This document shows, piece by piece, positions 9,152 through 17,578 of a stretch of DNA of 38,670 nt. The notes beneath the pieces are model-generated. The model saw only the letters and a program-made list of their open reading frames with translations, was not told where the DNA came from and did not search any database. The stretch comes from Lachnospiraceae bacterium (GTDB lineage: Bacteria; Bacillota; Clostridia; Lachnospirales; Lachnospiraceae). The stretch spans positions 1-38,670 of the forward strand of contig JAFTQM010000040.1 of assembly GCA_017462755.1 (NCBI GenBank). The letters run 5' to 3'. Within the stretch, counting starts at the first letter, position 1; each line of letters begins with the position of its first letter. The translations under genes were made by a program, and so were the position numbers.

Positions 9152-9179
9152 ATTTTAACACAATTTCCGGCTTAGTAAA
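9152..9179 (-). promoter_or_regulatory. Possible sigma-A promoter for the AAA+ / glf run
   Basis: Minus strand TTTACT, a 16-base spacer, then TAAAAT. It overlaps the recG stop codon. A transcript would have a leader of about 100 bases before the AAA+ start. The match is moderate. Confidence 0.35.
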
Positions 9180-11190
9180 AGGCTTTTTCTCCATTTTGCG
9201 GTAATTCTGCGCAAATTTTCAGGTATTCCTCCTGCGACAGCTTAGAAACCGCTGCATTGGCGGCTGTCAATACATCTGCATCCTGATAAATATCCGCCAA
9301 AGTAAATTCCAGTTCACCACTCTGTCGAATCCCAAAGACATCCCCCGGTCCGCGCAGCTTCAAATCCTCCTGCGCAATCAAAAAGCCATCGTTGGAACGA
9401 TTCATTATTTCCAGACGCTCCTTTGCCTCCGGACGCTCCGAGCCATTCACAAAGATACAATAGGACTGATGTTTTCCGCGTCCGACCCGACCTCTCAGCT
9501 GATGCAGCTGTGCCAGTCCAAAGCGCTCCGCGTTTTCTATCATCATGACCGTAGCATTCGGTACATTCACTCCGACTTCTACTACAGTTGTAGAAACCAA
9601 TACCTGCAGCTCACCCGATGCAAACTGCTCCATAATCTCATTCTTCTGCGCCGGACGCATTTTTCCGTGAAGCATCCCGATACGGCAATTTGCAGGCAGA
9701 CTTTCCTCTAACTTCTGCGTATATTCCGCTACATTCTCTGCTTCTATCTCTTCGCTTTCCTCCACCATCGGACAAATCACATAGGCCTGTCTGCCCTCTG
9801 CTACCTGCTTTTCGATAAAGCGATACGCATTCGGTCTCCACGTTGTCCCAACGACGCAATTCTTGATAGGAAGTCTGTCCGCAGGAAGCTCCGTAAGCAG
9901 AGAAACATCCAAATCGCCATACAATACGATGGCAAGTGTCCGCGGAATCGGCGTGGCACTCATTACCAGAATATGCGGGTGCTCTCCCTTCTTGGACAGA
10001 TTTTCCCTCTGATGTACTCCAAAGCGGTGCTGTTCATCCGTCACCACTAACGCCAGCTTATCATAAACGACCTTTTCCTGTATCAATGCATGCGTTCCTA
10101 CGATAATATCCGCTTCATGCGCCGCAATCTGTTCGTATGCTGCCCGCTTTGCCGCCTGCGTCATCGAACCGGTCAACAGACACACCCTGATTCCAAACGG
10201 AGTCAAAAGCTCCAGCATTGCTTCATAATGCTGCCTTGCCAGTACCTCCGTCGGCACCATCATACAGCCCTGATACCCGTTTTCTGCCGCAAGAAGCAGT
10301 GCGTACACTGCCAAAATCGTCTTACCTGAACCAACGTCTCCCTGTATCAACCGATTCATAACCGTCTCGCCGGTCATGTCCGCACGAATTTCCTCTATTA
10401 CCTTTTGCTGCCCCGCAGTCAGCGTATACGGTAACTCGTCAATCAGCTCACTGCAATGTGCCGTCTCACGGATTACAAAGCTATTTCGTTCCTTGCTTCG
10501 ATGCTCCTTGAGATACCTTAGCTGAAGCACAAACTGAAAAAACTCATCAAACACCAGTCGTTTTCTTGCCTCCAGCATCGTATCCCTCGCCTTCGGAAAA
10601 TGTATCTCCCGCAGCGCCGCAAGCCAAGGAATCAAGCACTGCTCCTTCACAACACGCTTCGGCAGATAATCCTCCGGAAATTCCGTCAGCACCAACGCCT
10701 GATCCACTGCCTTCTGCAAGGTACGGTTGGTCAAACCGTCCGTCAGCGGATATACCGGCTGCATGACATTCAACAACACCCGGTACTCATCCTTTTTGTA
10801 TATTTTCGGTTGGTCAATGACCAGCACTGCATTTTTCCGCACTACCTTACCGCGAAAAATATAATGTACGCCTCGTTTAAGCACATTTTTTAAGTATACC
10901 TGATTGAACCAGGTCAGACGTATCGTTCCGGTCGGGTCCTGCACATTACAGCTGACAATCTGCAGCCCTTTTCTGCGATGTACCTCGACAAAGGTAGCTA
11001 CACTTGCTTCGATTGCAACAATCTGTCCTTCCTTCAGTTCTCGAATCGGAACCGGAAGCTCATATACCTCATAGCCGCGCGGATAATGACAGAGTAAATC
11101 ACGCACGGTATATATTCCGAGCTTCTCCAGCGTTTTGGTCGTCTTATCCCCAATTCCCTTTACCGCTTTTACCGGATCTGTTAATTTCAT
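9172..11190 (-). CDS. recG: ATP-dependent DNA helicase RecG
   Basis: 672 residues, normal for RecG, which drives branch migration and reversal of stalled replication forks. The N-terminal wedge/OB region includes KGIGDKTTKTLEKLGI, then PTGTIRLTWFNQ. The helicase core has Walker A GDVGSGKT, the RecG-specific DEQHRFG box, VMSATPIPRTLA, STTVVEVGVNVPNA and the motif VI QLHQLRGRVGRG. The TRG-like C-terminal region includes EDLKLRGPGD. The ATG has AGGAGG 7-8 bases upstream. It follows fakA on the same strand, but two terminator-like hairpins lie between them, so it may have its own promoter or be attenuated. Confidence 0.97.
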   Translation of the reverse strand: MKLTDPVKAVKGIGDKTTKTLEKLGIYTVRDLLCHYPRGYEVYELPVPIRELKEGQIVAIEASVATFVEVHRRKGLQIVSCNVQDPTGTIRLTWFNQVYLKNVLKRGVHYIFRGKVVRKNAVLVIDQPKIYKKDEYRVLLNVMQPVYPLTDGLTNRTLQKAVDQALVLTEFPEDYLPKRVVKEQCLIPWLAALREIHFPKARDTMLEARKRLVFDEFFQFVLQLRYLKEHRSKERNSFVIRETAHCSELIDELPYTLTAGQQKVIEEIRADMTGETVMNRLIQGDVGSGKTILAVYALLLAAENGYQGCMMVPTEVLARQHYEAMLELLTPFGIRVCLLTGSMTQAAKRAAYEQIAAHEADIIVGTHALIQEKVVYDKLALVVTDEQHRFGVHQRENLSKKGEHPHILVMSATPIPRTLAIVLYGDLDVSLLTELPADRLPIKNCVVGTTWRPNAYRFIEKQVAEGRQAYVICPMVEESEEIEAENVAEYTQKLEESLPANCRIGMLHGKMRPAQKNEIMEQFASGELQVLVSTTVVEVGVNVPNATVMMIENAERFGLAQLHQLRGRVGRGKHQSYCIFVNGSERPEAKERLEIMNRSNDGFLIAQEDLKLRGPGDVFGIRQSGELEFTLADIYQDADVLTAANAAVSKLSQEEYLKICAELPQNGEKAFY

Positions 11191-11215
11191 GCGAACTCCT
11201 CCTGTTTCTTATCAC

Positions 11216-11268
11216 CTAAAAAGAGTTTGCCAAGCAAACTCTTGCGCCGAGCGCGGTCGCTTTAGCGA
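11216..11268 (-). terminator. Three tandem hairpins; the last is terminator-like and sits just before recG
   Basis: Read on the minus strand three perfect short-loop hairpins follow one another. They are GTCGC-TAAA-GCGAC, GCGC-TCG-GCGC and AAGAGTTTGC-TTG-GCAAACTCTT (10 pairs, 11221-11243). The third runs into a T stretch. It ends about 26 bases before the recG ATG, so it is either a second terminator for fakA or an attenuator in the recG leader. Confidence 0.6.
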
Positions 11269-11288
11269 CTACTTTCCTGTCATACAAG

Positions 11289-11313
11289 AAAAGGAAGCCC
11301 TTCCGCTTCCTTT
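11289..11313 (-). terminator. Intrinsic terminator after fakA
   Basis: Minus strand AAAGGAAGC, a 6-base loop, then GCTTCCTTTT. It begins 10 bases beyond the fakA stop codon. Confidence 0.75.
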
Positions 11314-11322
11314 CCCACTTTC

Positions 11323-12987
11323 CTATTCAACCGAAAGCACATAATAATAAATCGGCTGTCCGCCCATATGCACTTCGATATCTGCCATCGGATACTTTGC
11401 AGCCAGCTTTTCTGCCAGTTCATCCGCATCCTCCTCGGATACCTCGTCACCGTAGTACAAGCTAATCAGCTCCGCATCCTCGGTCATCATTGTTTCCACC
11501 AGCTGAAGCGTTGTTTCAGCAACGTCCTGACCTACTGCAAGAATCGTTTTTTCATCCAGACCCATAATATCGCCCTGCTTGATTTCATGACCGTCAATGC
11601 TGGTATCACGCACCGCATAGGTCACCTGTCCGGAATGCACCGCCTTCATACCATCGGTCATAAAGCTCTCATTCTCTTCCGGCGACTTGTCATATACATA
11701 ATTTATCATTGCAGCAATTCCCTGCGGTACTGTCTTTGAAGGAATTACAATAATGTTCTTATCCTTCGTCAGTGCCTTTGCCTGATTTGCCGCCAAAATG
11801 ATATTGCTATTGTTCGGCATAATAAAAATCGTGTCTGCATTTACCTGCTCAATGGCATTGAGCATATCCTCGGTACTCGGATTCATCGTCTGACCACCCT
11901 CAATCAGATAATCCACACCGAGTCCACGGAAGATTTCATTGATACCCTTACCGATGGAAACTGCCACAAAACCAACCGGCTTACGCGGCTCCTCCGGCTT
12001 CTTTACCTCTTTGGCTGCCGCCTTCTCCGCTTCCATGATAACTCTTTCATTATGCTCCTCACGCATATTGTCAATCTTCATCTTCGTCAGAGAGCCATAG
12101 GTCAATGCCTTCTGAATTGCAAGACCCGGATCATTGGTATGCACATGTACCTTTACGATATCATCATCCGATACCACAACAATCGAATCACCCAACGATT
12201 CCAAATATGCCTTAAACTCAGCTTCGGTATCCATCGTGTATTCTTTTTCCAGCATAATGATAAATTCGGTGCAATAACCGAACTTGATATCTGCTGTCGC
12301 AATATTCTCCGTATTTATCGTGCCTGCCGGTCTTGTCGCCTTCGCCGGTTCTACCTGAAATACGACTTCCTTGCCAAGCATAGCATCATAAGCACCCCTG
12401 ACTACCTCAAGCAGACCCTGTCCGCCGGAGTCCACCACGCCTGCCTCCTTTAATACCGGAAGCAGCTCCGGTGTATATGCCAGCACCTCTTCCATATGCT
12501 TGATTACTTCAATTCCGAAGTACTCCAAATCATCGGTCTCTGTAGCCAGCTGTGCAGCACGCTCTGCACCACCCTTGGCAACCGTCAGAATCGTACCCTC
12601 CTTCGGCTTCATAACCGCCTTATACGCTGTTTCCACTGCACGTCCAAACGCCTTTGCCATAACGCTGACATCAATCACTTCATGTTCTCTTACTTCTTTG
12701 GTAAATCCACGAAACAGCTGTGAAAGAATGACTCCCGAATTTCCTCTTGCTCCACGCAACGAACCGGACGAAATTGCCTTTGCGAGTGACTGCATATCCG
12801 GAGCTTCAATCGCTCCTACCTCTCTGGCAGCGGACATAATCGTCAGCGTCATATTCGTTCCGGTATCTCCATCCGGAACCGGAAATACATTCAATTCATT
12901 GATATACTCTTTTTTTGCTTCGATGCTCTGCGCTCCTGCAAGAAACATCTTCTGCAGTAAAGAAGCATCAATCGTATTCAAACTCAC
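11323..12987 (-). CDS. fakA: DAK2-domain fatty acid kinase / YloV family protein
   Basis: 554 residues. An N-terminal DhaL/DAK2-type ATP-binding domain (~1-200) carries the Mg-ATP motif NVFPVPDGDTGTNM and SGSLRGARGNSGVILSQLFRGF. A middle domain and a C-terminal YloV-specific domain (GGQTMNPSTEDML, MPNNSNI, VIPSKTVPQGIAA) complete the family layout. FakA phosphorylates fatty acids presented by a FakB/DegV protein, feeding phospholipid synthesis in Firmicutes. The start is GTG at 12987, with AGGAGG 9 bases upstream. It lies 20 bases after the Gls24 gene, the conserved yloU-yloV pair. No fakB is in the window. Confidence 0.93.
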   Translation of the reverse strand: MSLNTIDASLLQKMFLAGAQSIEAKKEYINELNVFPVPDGDTGTNMTLTIMSAAREVGAIEAPDMQSLAKAISSGSLRGARGNSGVILSQLFRGFTKEVREHEVIDVSVMAKAFGRAVETAYKAVMKPKEGTILTVAKGGAERAAQLATETDDLEYFGIEVIKHMEEVLAYTPELLPVLKEAGVVDSGGQGLLEVVRGAYDAMLGKEVVFQVEPAKATRPAGTINTENIATADIKFGYCTEFIIMLEKEYTMDTEAEFKAYLESLGDSIVVVSDDDIVKVHVHTNDPGLAIQKALTYGSLTKMKIDNMREEHNERVIMEAEKAAAKEVKKPEEPRKPVGFVAVSIGKGINEIFRGLGVDYLIEGGQTMNPSTEDMLNAIEQVNADTIFIMPNNSNIILAANQAKALTKDKNIIVIPSKTVPQGIAAMINYVYDKSPEENESFMTDGMKAVHSGQVTYAVRDTSIDGHEIKQGDIMGLDEKTILAVGQDVAETTLQLVETMMTEDAELISLYYGDEVSEEDADELAEKLAAKYPMADIEVHMGGQPIYYYVLSVE

Positions 12988-13007
12988 CTGTCTGTTCCTC
13001 CTTCGGT

Positions 13008-13364
13008 TTAATCAATTACCCGGACACCCTCTACAAAGACATTAATCTTTGCGACTTCTATGCCGGCAAATTCTTCTATTTTATATTTCACATTGCTGAT
13101 TAAGTTTTCTGCAACCGCAGAAATGCTAACTCCATACGATACAATAATATGAAGGTCAATCGTAATCTTATTGTCATTTAATGTAACACCAACACCATGT
13201 GTCAGATTATCACGTCGTAACAGCTTTACCAGCCCATCCTTCATGCTGATGGAAGCCATACCCACAACACCAAAGCATTCAACCGCAGAAGAGCCGGCAT
13301 ATTTTGCAAGCACACTGGTATCAATTTGAATTTCACCCAGTCCGGTATTTACGTATCCGTTCAT
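13008..13364 (-). CDS. Asp23/Gls24 family protein (YloU-like)
   Basis: 118 residues matching the Asp23/Gls24 family throughout: IDTSVLAKYAGSSAVECFGVVGMA, KITIDLHIIVSYGVSISAVAENL and an EGVRVID end. Members are small alpha/beta proteins linked to envelope stress or, in the YloU subgroup, to FakA. No TM or secretion signal is present. The start has GGAGGG 6 bases upstream. It is the first gene of the Gls24-fakA unit. A TATACT box lies about 100 bases upstream on this strand, but its -35 is poor. Confidence 0.92.
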   Translation of the reverse strand: MNGYVNTGLGEIQIDTSVLAKYAGSSAVECFGVVGMASISMKDGLVKLLRRDNLTHGVGVTLNDNKITIDLHIIVSYGVSISAVAENLISNVKYKIEEFAGIEVAKINVFVEGVRVID

Positions 13365-13604
13365 AGATATCCCTCCAATGTCTACATTCTGATTTTTCGC
13401 AAGGCACAGAGATTCGATATTTTCACGAATTCTGTCCTCTCTACCCTACGTCTTATGTACAGTATAACCCATTTTCACCAAAAAGAAAACCTTATTTTCC
13501 CGAAAACGCAGAAAAAGGAATCATTTCCGGTGTTCTTCGCATATAATACAATATTCTTTCTCTCACACCTGTATGCAGGTATTTTATCAAGAAAGGAGCC
13601 TGAC

Positions 13605-13745
13605 ATGAAACGAATGATTGGCTTCATCCTCTTTTGGATTGCAGTCGGCATGACCATCATGCTCTTCATCCATAGCGGGTTTCTGGCAATTTTTTTAATT
13701 GTCCTATTGTATGTTCTCAGCTACCATCTGTTTAGCAGCTGTTAA
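13605..13745 (+). CDS. Small hydrophobic membrane protein, 46 residues
   Basis: A 46-residue peptide that begins MKRMIGFILFW. Two hydrophobic runs are separated by a short polar stretch around HSG, and it ends FSSC, so one long or two short TM helices are likely. The ATG has AAAGGAG 6 bases upstream, the best evidence for translation. The longer open frame reaching back to 13326 has no such site. A TATAAT at 13542-13547 could be its -10, though the -35 is weak. It lies between the divergent rpmB and Gls24 genes. It has no recognised domain and its function is unknown. Confidence 0.65.
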   Translation: MKRMIGFILFWIAVGMTIMLFIHSGFLAIFLIVLLYVLSYHLFSSC

Positions 13746-13751
13746 TTACAC

Positions 13752-13783
13752 GAAAAAGGGCGCCAATCACTTGACACCCTTTC
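13752..13783 (-). terminator. Intrinsic terminator of rpmB
   Basis: Minus strand AAAGGGTG pairs with CGCCCTTT (8 pairs, one G-U), followed by TTTT. On the plus strand there is no T run after the stem. Confidence 0.6.
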
Positions 13784-13807
13784 ATACTCACACTCAAAAC
13801 TTACGAA

Positions 13808-14005
13808 TTAAGCACGCTCTACCTTACCGGCTCTTAAGCAAGAAGTACAAACATACATCTTACGTGCTCCTCCGTTTACCTTTACCTTAACATGCTTCAC
13901 GTTGGACTTCCACATTCTGTTCGCTCTTCTGCTCAACTGGCTTCTAGAATGGCTTAACTGGGAACCCCACAGGGAAGCTTTATCGCAAATTGCACACTTT
14001 GCCAT
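13808..14005 (-). CDS. rpmB: 50S ribosomal protein L28, zinc-ribbon form
   Basis: 65 residues beginning MAKCAICDKASLWG, with HSRSQLSRRANR and VNGGARKMYVCTSC. The two CxxC pairs (AKCAIC and VCTSC) make this the zinc-binding L28 type. The codon before the ATG is TTG, so a one-codon longer start is possible, but the ATG at 14005 is spaced correctly from AAAGGAGG. It is monocistronic, with promoter and terminator visible. Its position beside yloU/fakA homologues repeats the Bacillus subtilis order. Confidence 0.98.
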   Translation of the reverse strand: MAKCAICDKASLWGSQLSHSRSQLSRRANRMWKSNVKHVKVKVNGGARKMYVCTSCLRAGKVERA

Positions 14006-14089
14006 CAATAAGCACCTCCTTTATAAAAATTAGGTCTTAGCTTGTGCAAATAAGTACTCTTTTTCACACCTGACCTGCAAACAAAAATC

Positions 14090-14118
14090 ATTTTAACAGA
14101 AGTCAATCCATTTTGCAA
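14090..14118 (-). promoter_or_regulatory. Sigma-A promoter of rpmB
   Basis: Minus strand TTGCAA, a 17-base spacer, then TAAAAT. It begins just beyond the stop of the REC-REC gene and gives a leader of about 80 bases before rpmB. Confidence 0.55.
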
Positions 14119-14126
14119 GCAAAATT

Positions 14127-14867
14127 TTATTTTTTTACAAAGAAATTGTCGACCGCCTGTATAATCTTCTCCGGCTCCAGTGTTTTTAGCAGATATCCCT
14201 CCGGCTTTAGCTCCGAAACACTCATTACACTTTCCCGGTCGCCCTTACTGGTAAGAAAAATAACCGGTACGTCCGCAAAATCTCTCTCTGAGCGTATCAT
14301 CTCCAGCACCTGCTTGCCGTCACAAATCGGCATTTCATAGTCCAACAGCACCAAATCCGGATGATTGAGTGCCAAATATTTAATCGCCATTGCTCCCGAA
14401 TTTGCCAGAATAACCTGATATTTCTTTTCCAGCCAATTCTTCACACTCCGAAGCACCGCACCGGAATCATCCACCACCAGTATCTTTTTCTTCGGCTTTT
14501 CCAACTCCGCCTGAAAGCATTTCTCCACTCCGTCCAGGATCTCTTTGACTCCGACCGGATAGAGATATTCTTTCTTTATTAACATCCTTGGAATAATTAC
14601 TTCCAGCTCCTTGAGCTGATGTGCATCCCCAATGGCCAAAATCGGCATTTCAAGCTCCGCCGCTTTATCCTTCAGATAGACCAGACCTTTTTTCTTTGAC
14701 GCTACGTCCTCGGCATAAATCAACACAATCTGCTGTTCAATGTCCAGCTTCTCCAACTGTGAAATTCCTGCTCCGGTCTGCACTACCATATGCCCTTGGT
14801 CTATCAACTGTTTTTCTAAGGAAGATACAAAAAAGTTCTTAATTTCTGTTACTAATAAAATCCTCAT
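14127..14867 (-). CDS. Tandem receiver protein: degenerate REC followed by intact REC
   Basis: 246 residues. Residues 1-~118 have a receiver-like layout (RILLVTEI, IVLIYAED, MPILAIGD, LIKKEY) but lack the paired acidic residues after strand 1, so they look like a pseudo-receiver. Residues 126-246 are a full receiver: acidic pair D133-D134, phospho-acceptor D176 in LLDYEMP, the LTSKGD threonine/serine switch and lysine in GYLLKT. No DNA-binding or enzymatic output domain is present, so output must be by protein contact. GGAG lies upstream of the ATG. It is 29 bases after the REC-HPt gene and probably cotranscribed. Confidence 0.88.
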   Translation of the reverse strand: MRILLVTEIKNFFVSSLEKQLIDQGHMVVQTGAGISQLEKLDIEQQIVLIYAEDVASKKKGLVYLKDKAAELEMPILAIGDAHQLKELEVIIPRMLIKKEYLYPVGVKEILDGVEKCFQAELEKPKKKILVVDDSGAVLRSVKNWLEKKYQVILANSGAMAIKYLALNHPDLVLLDYEMPICDGKQVLEMIRSERDFADVPVIFLTSKGDRESVMSVSELKPEGYLLKTLEPEKIIQAVDNFFVKK

Positions 14868-14896
14868 TTTGTCCTTGTCTCCTGCATTTGTCCTTA

Positions 14897-15967
14897 CTAT
14901 TCTTTCTCCAGCTCTCTTTGTATTTTATCTACTGTCGTTCCTATGTCTTCCATTGCTACATCTGCAACAAACACCTTCAGCTCCTCCAACAGTCCCCGGC
15001 AAGACTCCGGTAACTGACACTGTTCGAGCTGCTGCATTGCTGCATCCATGGTATCTAAATCAAATGCTTCCACCGCATCCTTGATTCCTCTAAGATACAT
15101 CCGAAGCTCCTGCGTATCCGTTATAGCCCCGGTATGGGTCGCTTTTCTGCCGTATTGCTCCAGTTTCGTTTTATATGTACGATAAAATGCCAGCACCTTC
15201 GGCGTTTCTCTCAAAATCTCCTCCAGCCGCTCGGCACGTCCGAGCTGTTCCAGATGCCAAAAACACTCCGACAACTCCATCGCTCCAATCAGTCTGGCCG
15301 TATTTTTTAGCGCATGCACCTCAATCGTATACTCTTGAAGCCGCTTTTCCTCCATGCATTTTTCAATCTTCGCAGCCTTTGTATCAATCAAGGTATAAAA
15401 ATCCCCAAACAGCTGAAGAAGCATCTGCGCACTTCCGGCATTCCGGATGCCTTCTGCGACATCAATCCCACAAAGGCCTGTCCCCTCCTGCATAGTACCT
15501 GCTTCTTTCTCCTTTGGTATCTCCGGTGACTTCTTTGCCACCCCCTGCGGCACCAAAAGCTCCTGCGGCAGCCACCTTTGTATTACCTCATAAAGCAATT
15601 CTCTTTGCATCGGTTTCGCCACAAAATCATTCATTCCGGCTTCTAGGAACAAATGCTTCGCATCCTCTATCGTATCGGCCGTCAATGCAATGATGGGAAT
15701 CTCATGATTATCTATACCCACTTCCCCGGCTTTTCTTTCACGAATCCGCCGAGCAGTCTCAATGCCGACCAAATCCGGCATCATATGATCCATGAAAACC
15801 AGATGGTATTTGCGCTGTTGCAGCAGCGCAAGCGCTTCCTTACCGCTTTCTGCCGTATCCATCTGCATTCCGAGCGGAGCCAGCAGATTCATTGCAAGCT
15901 TAAGCTGTATTTTCGTATCATCAACAATCAATATCCTCGCACCCGGCGCACTAAAATCCATAATCAT
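14897..15967 (-). CDS. Receiver-HPt phosphorelay protein
   Basis: 356 residues. The receiver domain (~11-135) has ILIVDDTK, phospho-acceptor D60 in VFMDHMMPD, ALTAD and the lysine of FVAKPM. A linker is followed by an HPt helical bundle (~165-275) with the phosphorylatable histidine H218 in VHALKNTARLIGA. The last 70 residues are helical and unassigned. Such proteins pass phosphate between a hybrid kinase and a final receiver. No kinase is in the window. Two near starts exist, ATG at 15967 and at 15961, sharing the same GGGAG. It forms a pair with the REC-REC gene. Confidence 0.88.
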   Translation of the reverse strand: MIMDFSAPGARILIVDDTKIQLKLAMNLLAPLGMQMDTAESGKEALALLQQRKYHLVFMDHMMPDLVGIETARRIRERKAGEVGIDNHEIPIIALTADTIEDAKHLFLEAGMNDFVAKPMQRELLYEVIQRWLPQELLVPQGVAKKSPEIPKEKEAGTMQEGTGLCGIDVAEGIRNAGSAQMLLQLFGDFYTLIDTKAAKIEKCMEEKRLQEYTIEVHALKNTARLIGAMELSECFWHLEQLGRAERLEEILRETPKVLAFYRTYKTKLEQYGRKATHTGAITDTQELRMYLRGIKDAVEAFDLDTMDAAMQQLEQCQLPESCRGLLEELKVFVADVAMEDIGTTVDKIQRELEKE

Positions 15968-16005
15968 TTCTCCCGTAAGAATGCTCCATCCCCTCTTAAT
16001 AAATT

Positions 16006-16014
16006 AATATACCA
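16006..16014 (-). promoter_or_regulatory. Possible extended -10 promoter of the REC-HPt / REC-REC pair
   Basis: Minus strand TGG followed by TATATT, about 40 bases before the REC-HPt start and downstream of the gerW terminator. No clear -35 is visible. Confidence 0.35.
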
Positions 16015-16048
16015 CAAAAGTCTAATAAAATAAATAGTTTCTTTTCAA

Positions 16049-16081
16049 CAAAAAACAGCCTATCCTTTGGACAAGCTGTTT
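16049..16081 (-). terminator. Strong intrinsic terminator after gerW
   Basis: Minus strand 13-pair stem (two G-U pairs) with an AAA loop, then a run of T. It closes the long unit that starts at 22640. Confidence 0.85.
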
Positions 16082-16102
16082 CCTCTCATATTTTAGCCGA
16101 TT

Positions 16103-16510
16103 TTATTCCTGTGCTGCTTCCTTAGCTACCTCTGCTGCCTTCTCGTCAGTTTCCTTTTCCTGCTGCTTTGTTGCATCGTCCTTCTTGAATTTGTCAATCA
16201 AATCCGGTACCATATCAAAAATCTTGGTTGCAATATCCTGATTCTTTACATTTACCAGACGGGTATGTCCATTCTGAATGACCAATACCGAACTCGGTGA
16301 CATCTTTCCGCTCATACCGCCACCCGCATTGCTCTTGCCAGCATTGTTGAACGAGCCTGCGCCCATACCAAAGCTGACATCCACCAATGGCAGGATAATC
16401 GTGCCGTCCTCAAAGCGTACTGCATCTCCAACTACCGTCTTGGTTGTCAAAAACGCTTCCATTCCCTTAAATAAACTTTCCACCGTTGTTCCAAACTTTT
16501 CTTCTGCCAT
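16103..16510 (-). CDS. gerW: GerW / YtfJ family sporulation protein
   Basis: 135 residues. It matches the YtfJ/GerW family: FGTTVESLFKGMEAFL, TVVGDAVRFEDGTIILPLVDVSFG and a glycine-rich loop ending GGGMSGK, then a helical Lys/Glu-rich tail. In Bacillus, GerW is needed for L-alanine germination and is made in the forespore. AGGAGA lies 7 bases upstream of the ATG. It follows the DUF2953 gene, the same pairing as ytfI-ytfJ in Bacillus, and is the last gene of the unit. The gene suggests the host makes spores. Confidence 0.9.
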   Translation of the reverse strand: MAEEKFGTTVESLFKGMEAFLTTKTVVGDAVRFEDGTIILPLVDVSFGMGAGSFNNAGKSNAGGGMSGKMSPSSVLVIQNGHTRLVNVKNQDIATKIFDMVPDLIDKFKKDDATKQQEKETDEKAAEVAKEAAQE

Positions 16511-16555
16511 ACATATTCTCCTATCCGGGAACGATTTTTCAATCCCTCTCCTGTA

Positions 16556-17566
16556 CTAAACCAATCCCTTTGCATCTGTTATTACTTTTCTTAAATTACC
16601 CTTAAACCAAAGCTTTACCAAAATGTACAATACACGCACCATTCGGATACGCCCCTTTAACTCCACCTGTGCGTCCAGCCGAAATTCTGTTGCTTCAAAA
16701 TCTGCGGTTATATTAAGCGTCCTTGCGTAAAGCCCATAGCAAATACCAAGCACCGACAATATCTGTCCCATCGAATAAGGGTCGCCGGTTCCAAAAATGA
16801 CTTCTCCTTTTATTTTATACGGAAGCATGTATTTTATCAACTGAAAAATGCTTTTTCCGGTTAATCTTAGTGCTAACCTCGTACTATCTGCCTGTAAAAA
16901 GGCACACACATCTAAAATTCGCGTCCGAAGTCCGGTAATCTTTTCCTTGGTTGCAGTTACCTTCTGTCGAATCTTATCCCGGATACCGCAAACCTTATCC
17001 ACAAGCTTCTGATACAATGCCTTCACTTTATCCAAAAGCTTTTGTATCTTCCAACACAATCGCGCGACTGCCCCCTGCGGCTCTTCCTCCGGCTCCGTTT
17101 CTTCCTGCTGCACACCCTCCGGCAATGCATCATTCTCTTCCGTCTGCTCTGACAGCACCTCTTCCGATGTGGTATCCGTCGACTGCGCTTCGCTTTGCTC
17201 CAAGACTTGCGCAGGCGTAGCCTCTGTTTTTTCTTCCGCTCCACCTTCTATCGTATCCGAAGTACCACTCTCTGCCGATTCCTCCACAGATTCCTTTTTA
17301 TTGCGCGGAAACACTTGAAAGAACAACAACTTCACACCATAACTCAGCTTTCCGTCCTGATACACCACCGGTACCCGGATAATCGGTCCAAGCCATCCGA
17401 CCCGCGCCTTTACCGTCAGCTCACTGCCCTGTCTGGTAATCTTTGCCCGGTATCGCACCGGCACAAACAGCACGATAAGAAGCATAACCAGAAACAGCCC
17501 CAGCAGACTCAGCAGAAGAATACCGATGAGTTTCAAAAGAAAGCCCAATATTTTTAATAAGAGCAT
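16556..17566 (-). CDS. DUF2953 protein (YtfI-like), membrane-anchored
   Basis: 336 residues. An N-terminal hydrophobic stretch (~1-33) is followed by VPVRYRAKITRQGSELTV and KARVGWLGPIIRV, the DUF2953 opening. Residues ~95-165 are an acidic, Ser/Thr/Glu-rich linker. A basic helical segment follows, and the C-terminal part (IFGTGDPYSMGQILSVLG) matches the second conserved block. The long acidic insert is larger than usual. Function is unknown, but pairing with gerW is conserved and suggests a sporulation or spore-membrane role. GAGGAAG lies before the ATG. Confidence 0.85.
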   Translation of the reverse strand: MLLLKILGFLLKLIGILLLSLLGLFLVMLLIVLFVPVRYRAKITRQGSELTVKARVGWLGPIIRVPVVYQDGKLSYGVKLLFFQVFPRNKKESVEESAESGTSDTIEGGAEEKTEATPAQVLEQSEAQSTDTTSEEVLSEQTEENDALPEGVQQEETEPEEEPQGAVARLCWKIQKLLDKVKALYQKLVDKVCGIRDKIRQKVTATKEKITGLRTRILDVCAFLQADSTRLALRLTGKSIFQLIKYMLPYKIKGEVIFGTGDPYSMGQILSVLGICYGLYARTLNITADFEATEFRLDAQVELKGRIRMVRVLYILVKLWFKGNLRKVITDAKGLV

Positions 17567-17578
17567 ATTCTTCCTCTC

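Noticed and set aside
13326-13604. Long N-terminal extension of the 46-residue membrane peptide
   Set aside because: It overlaps the Gls24 start on the other strand and has no ribosome site, while AAAGGAG sits right before the ATG at 13605.
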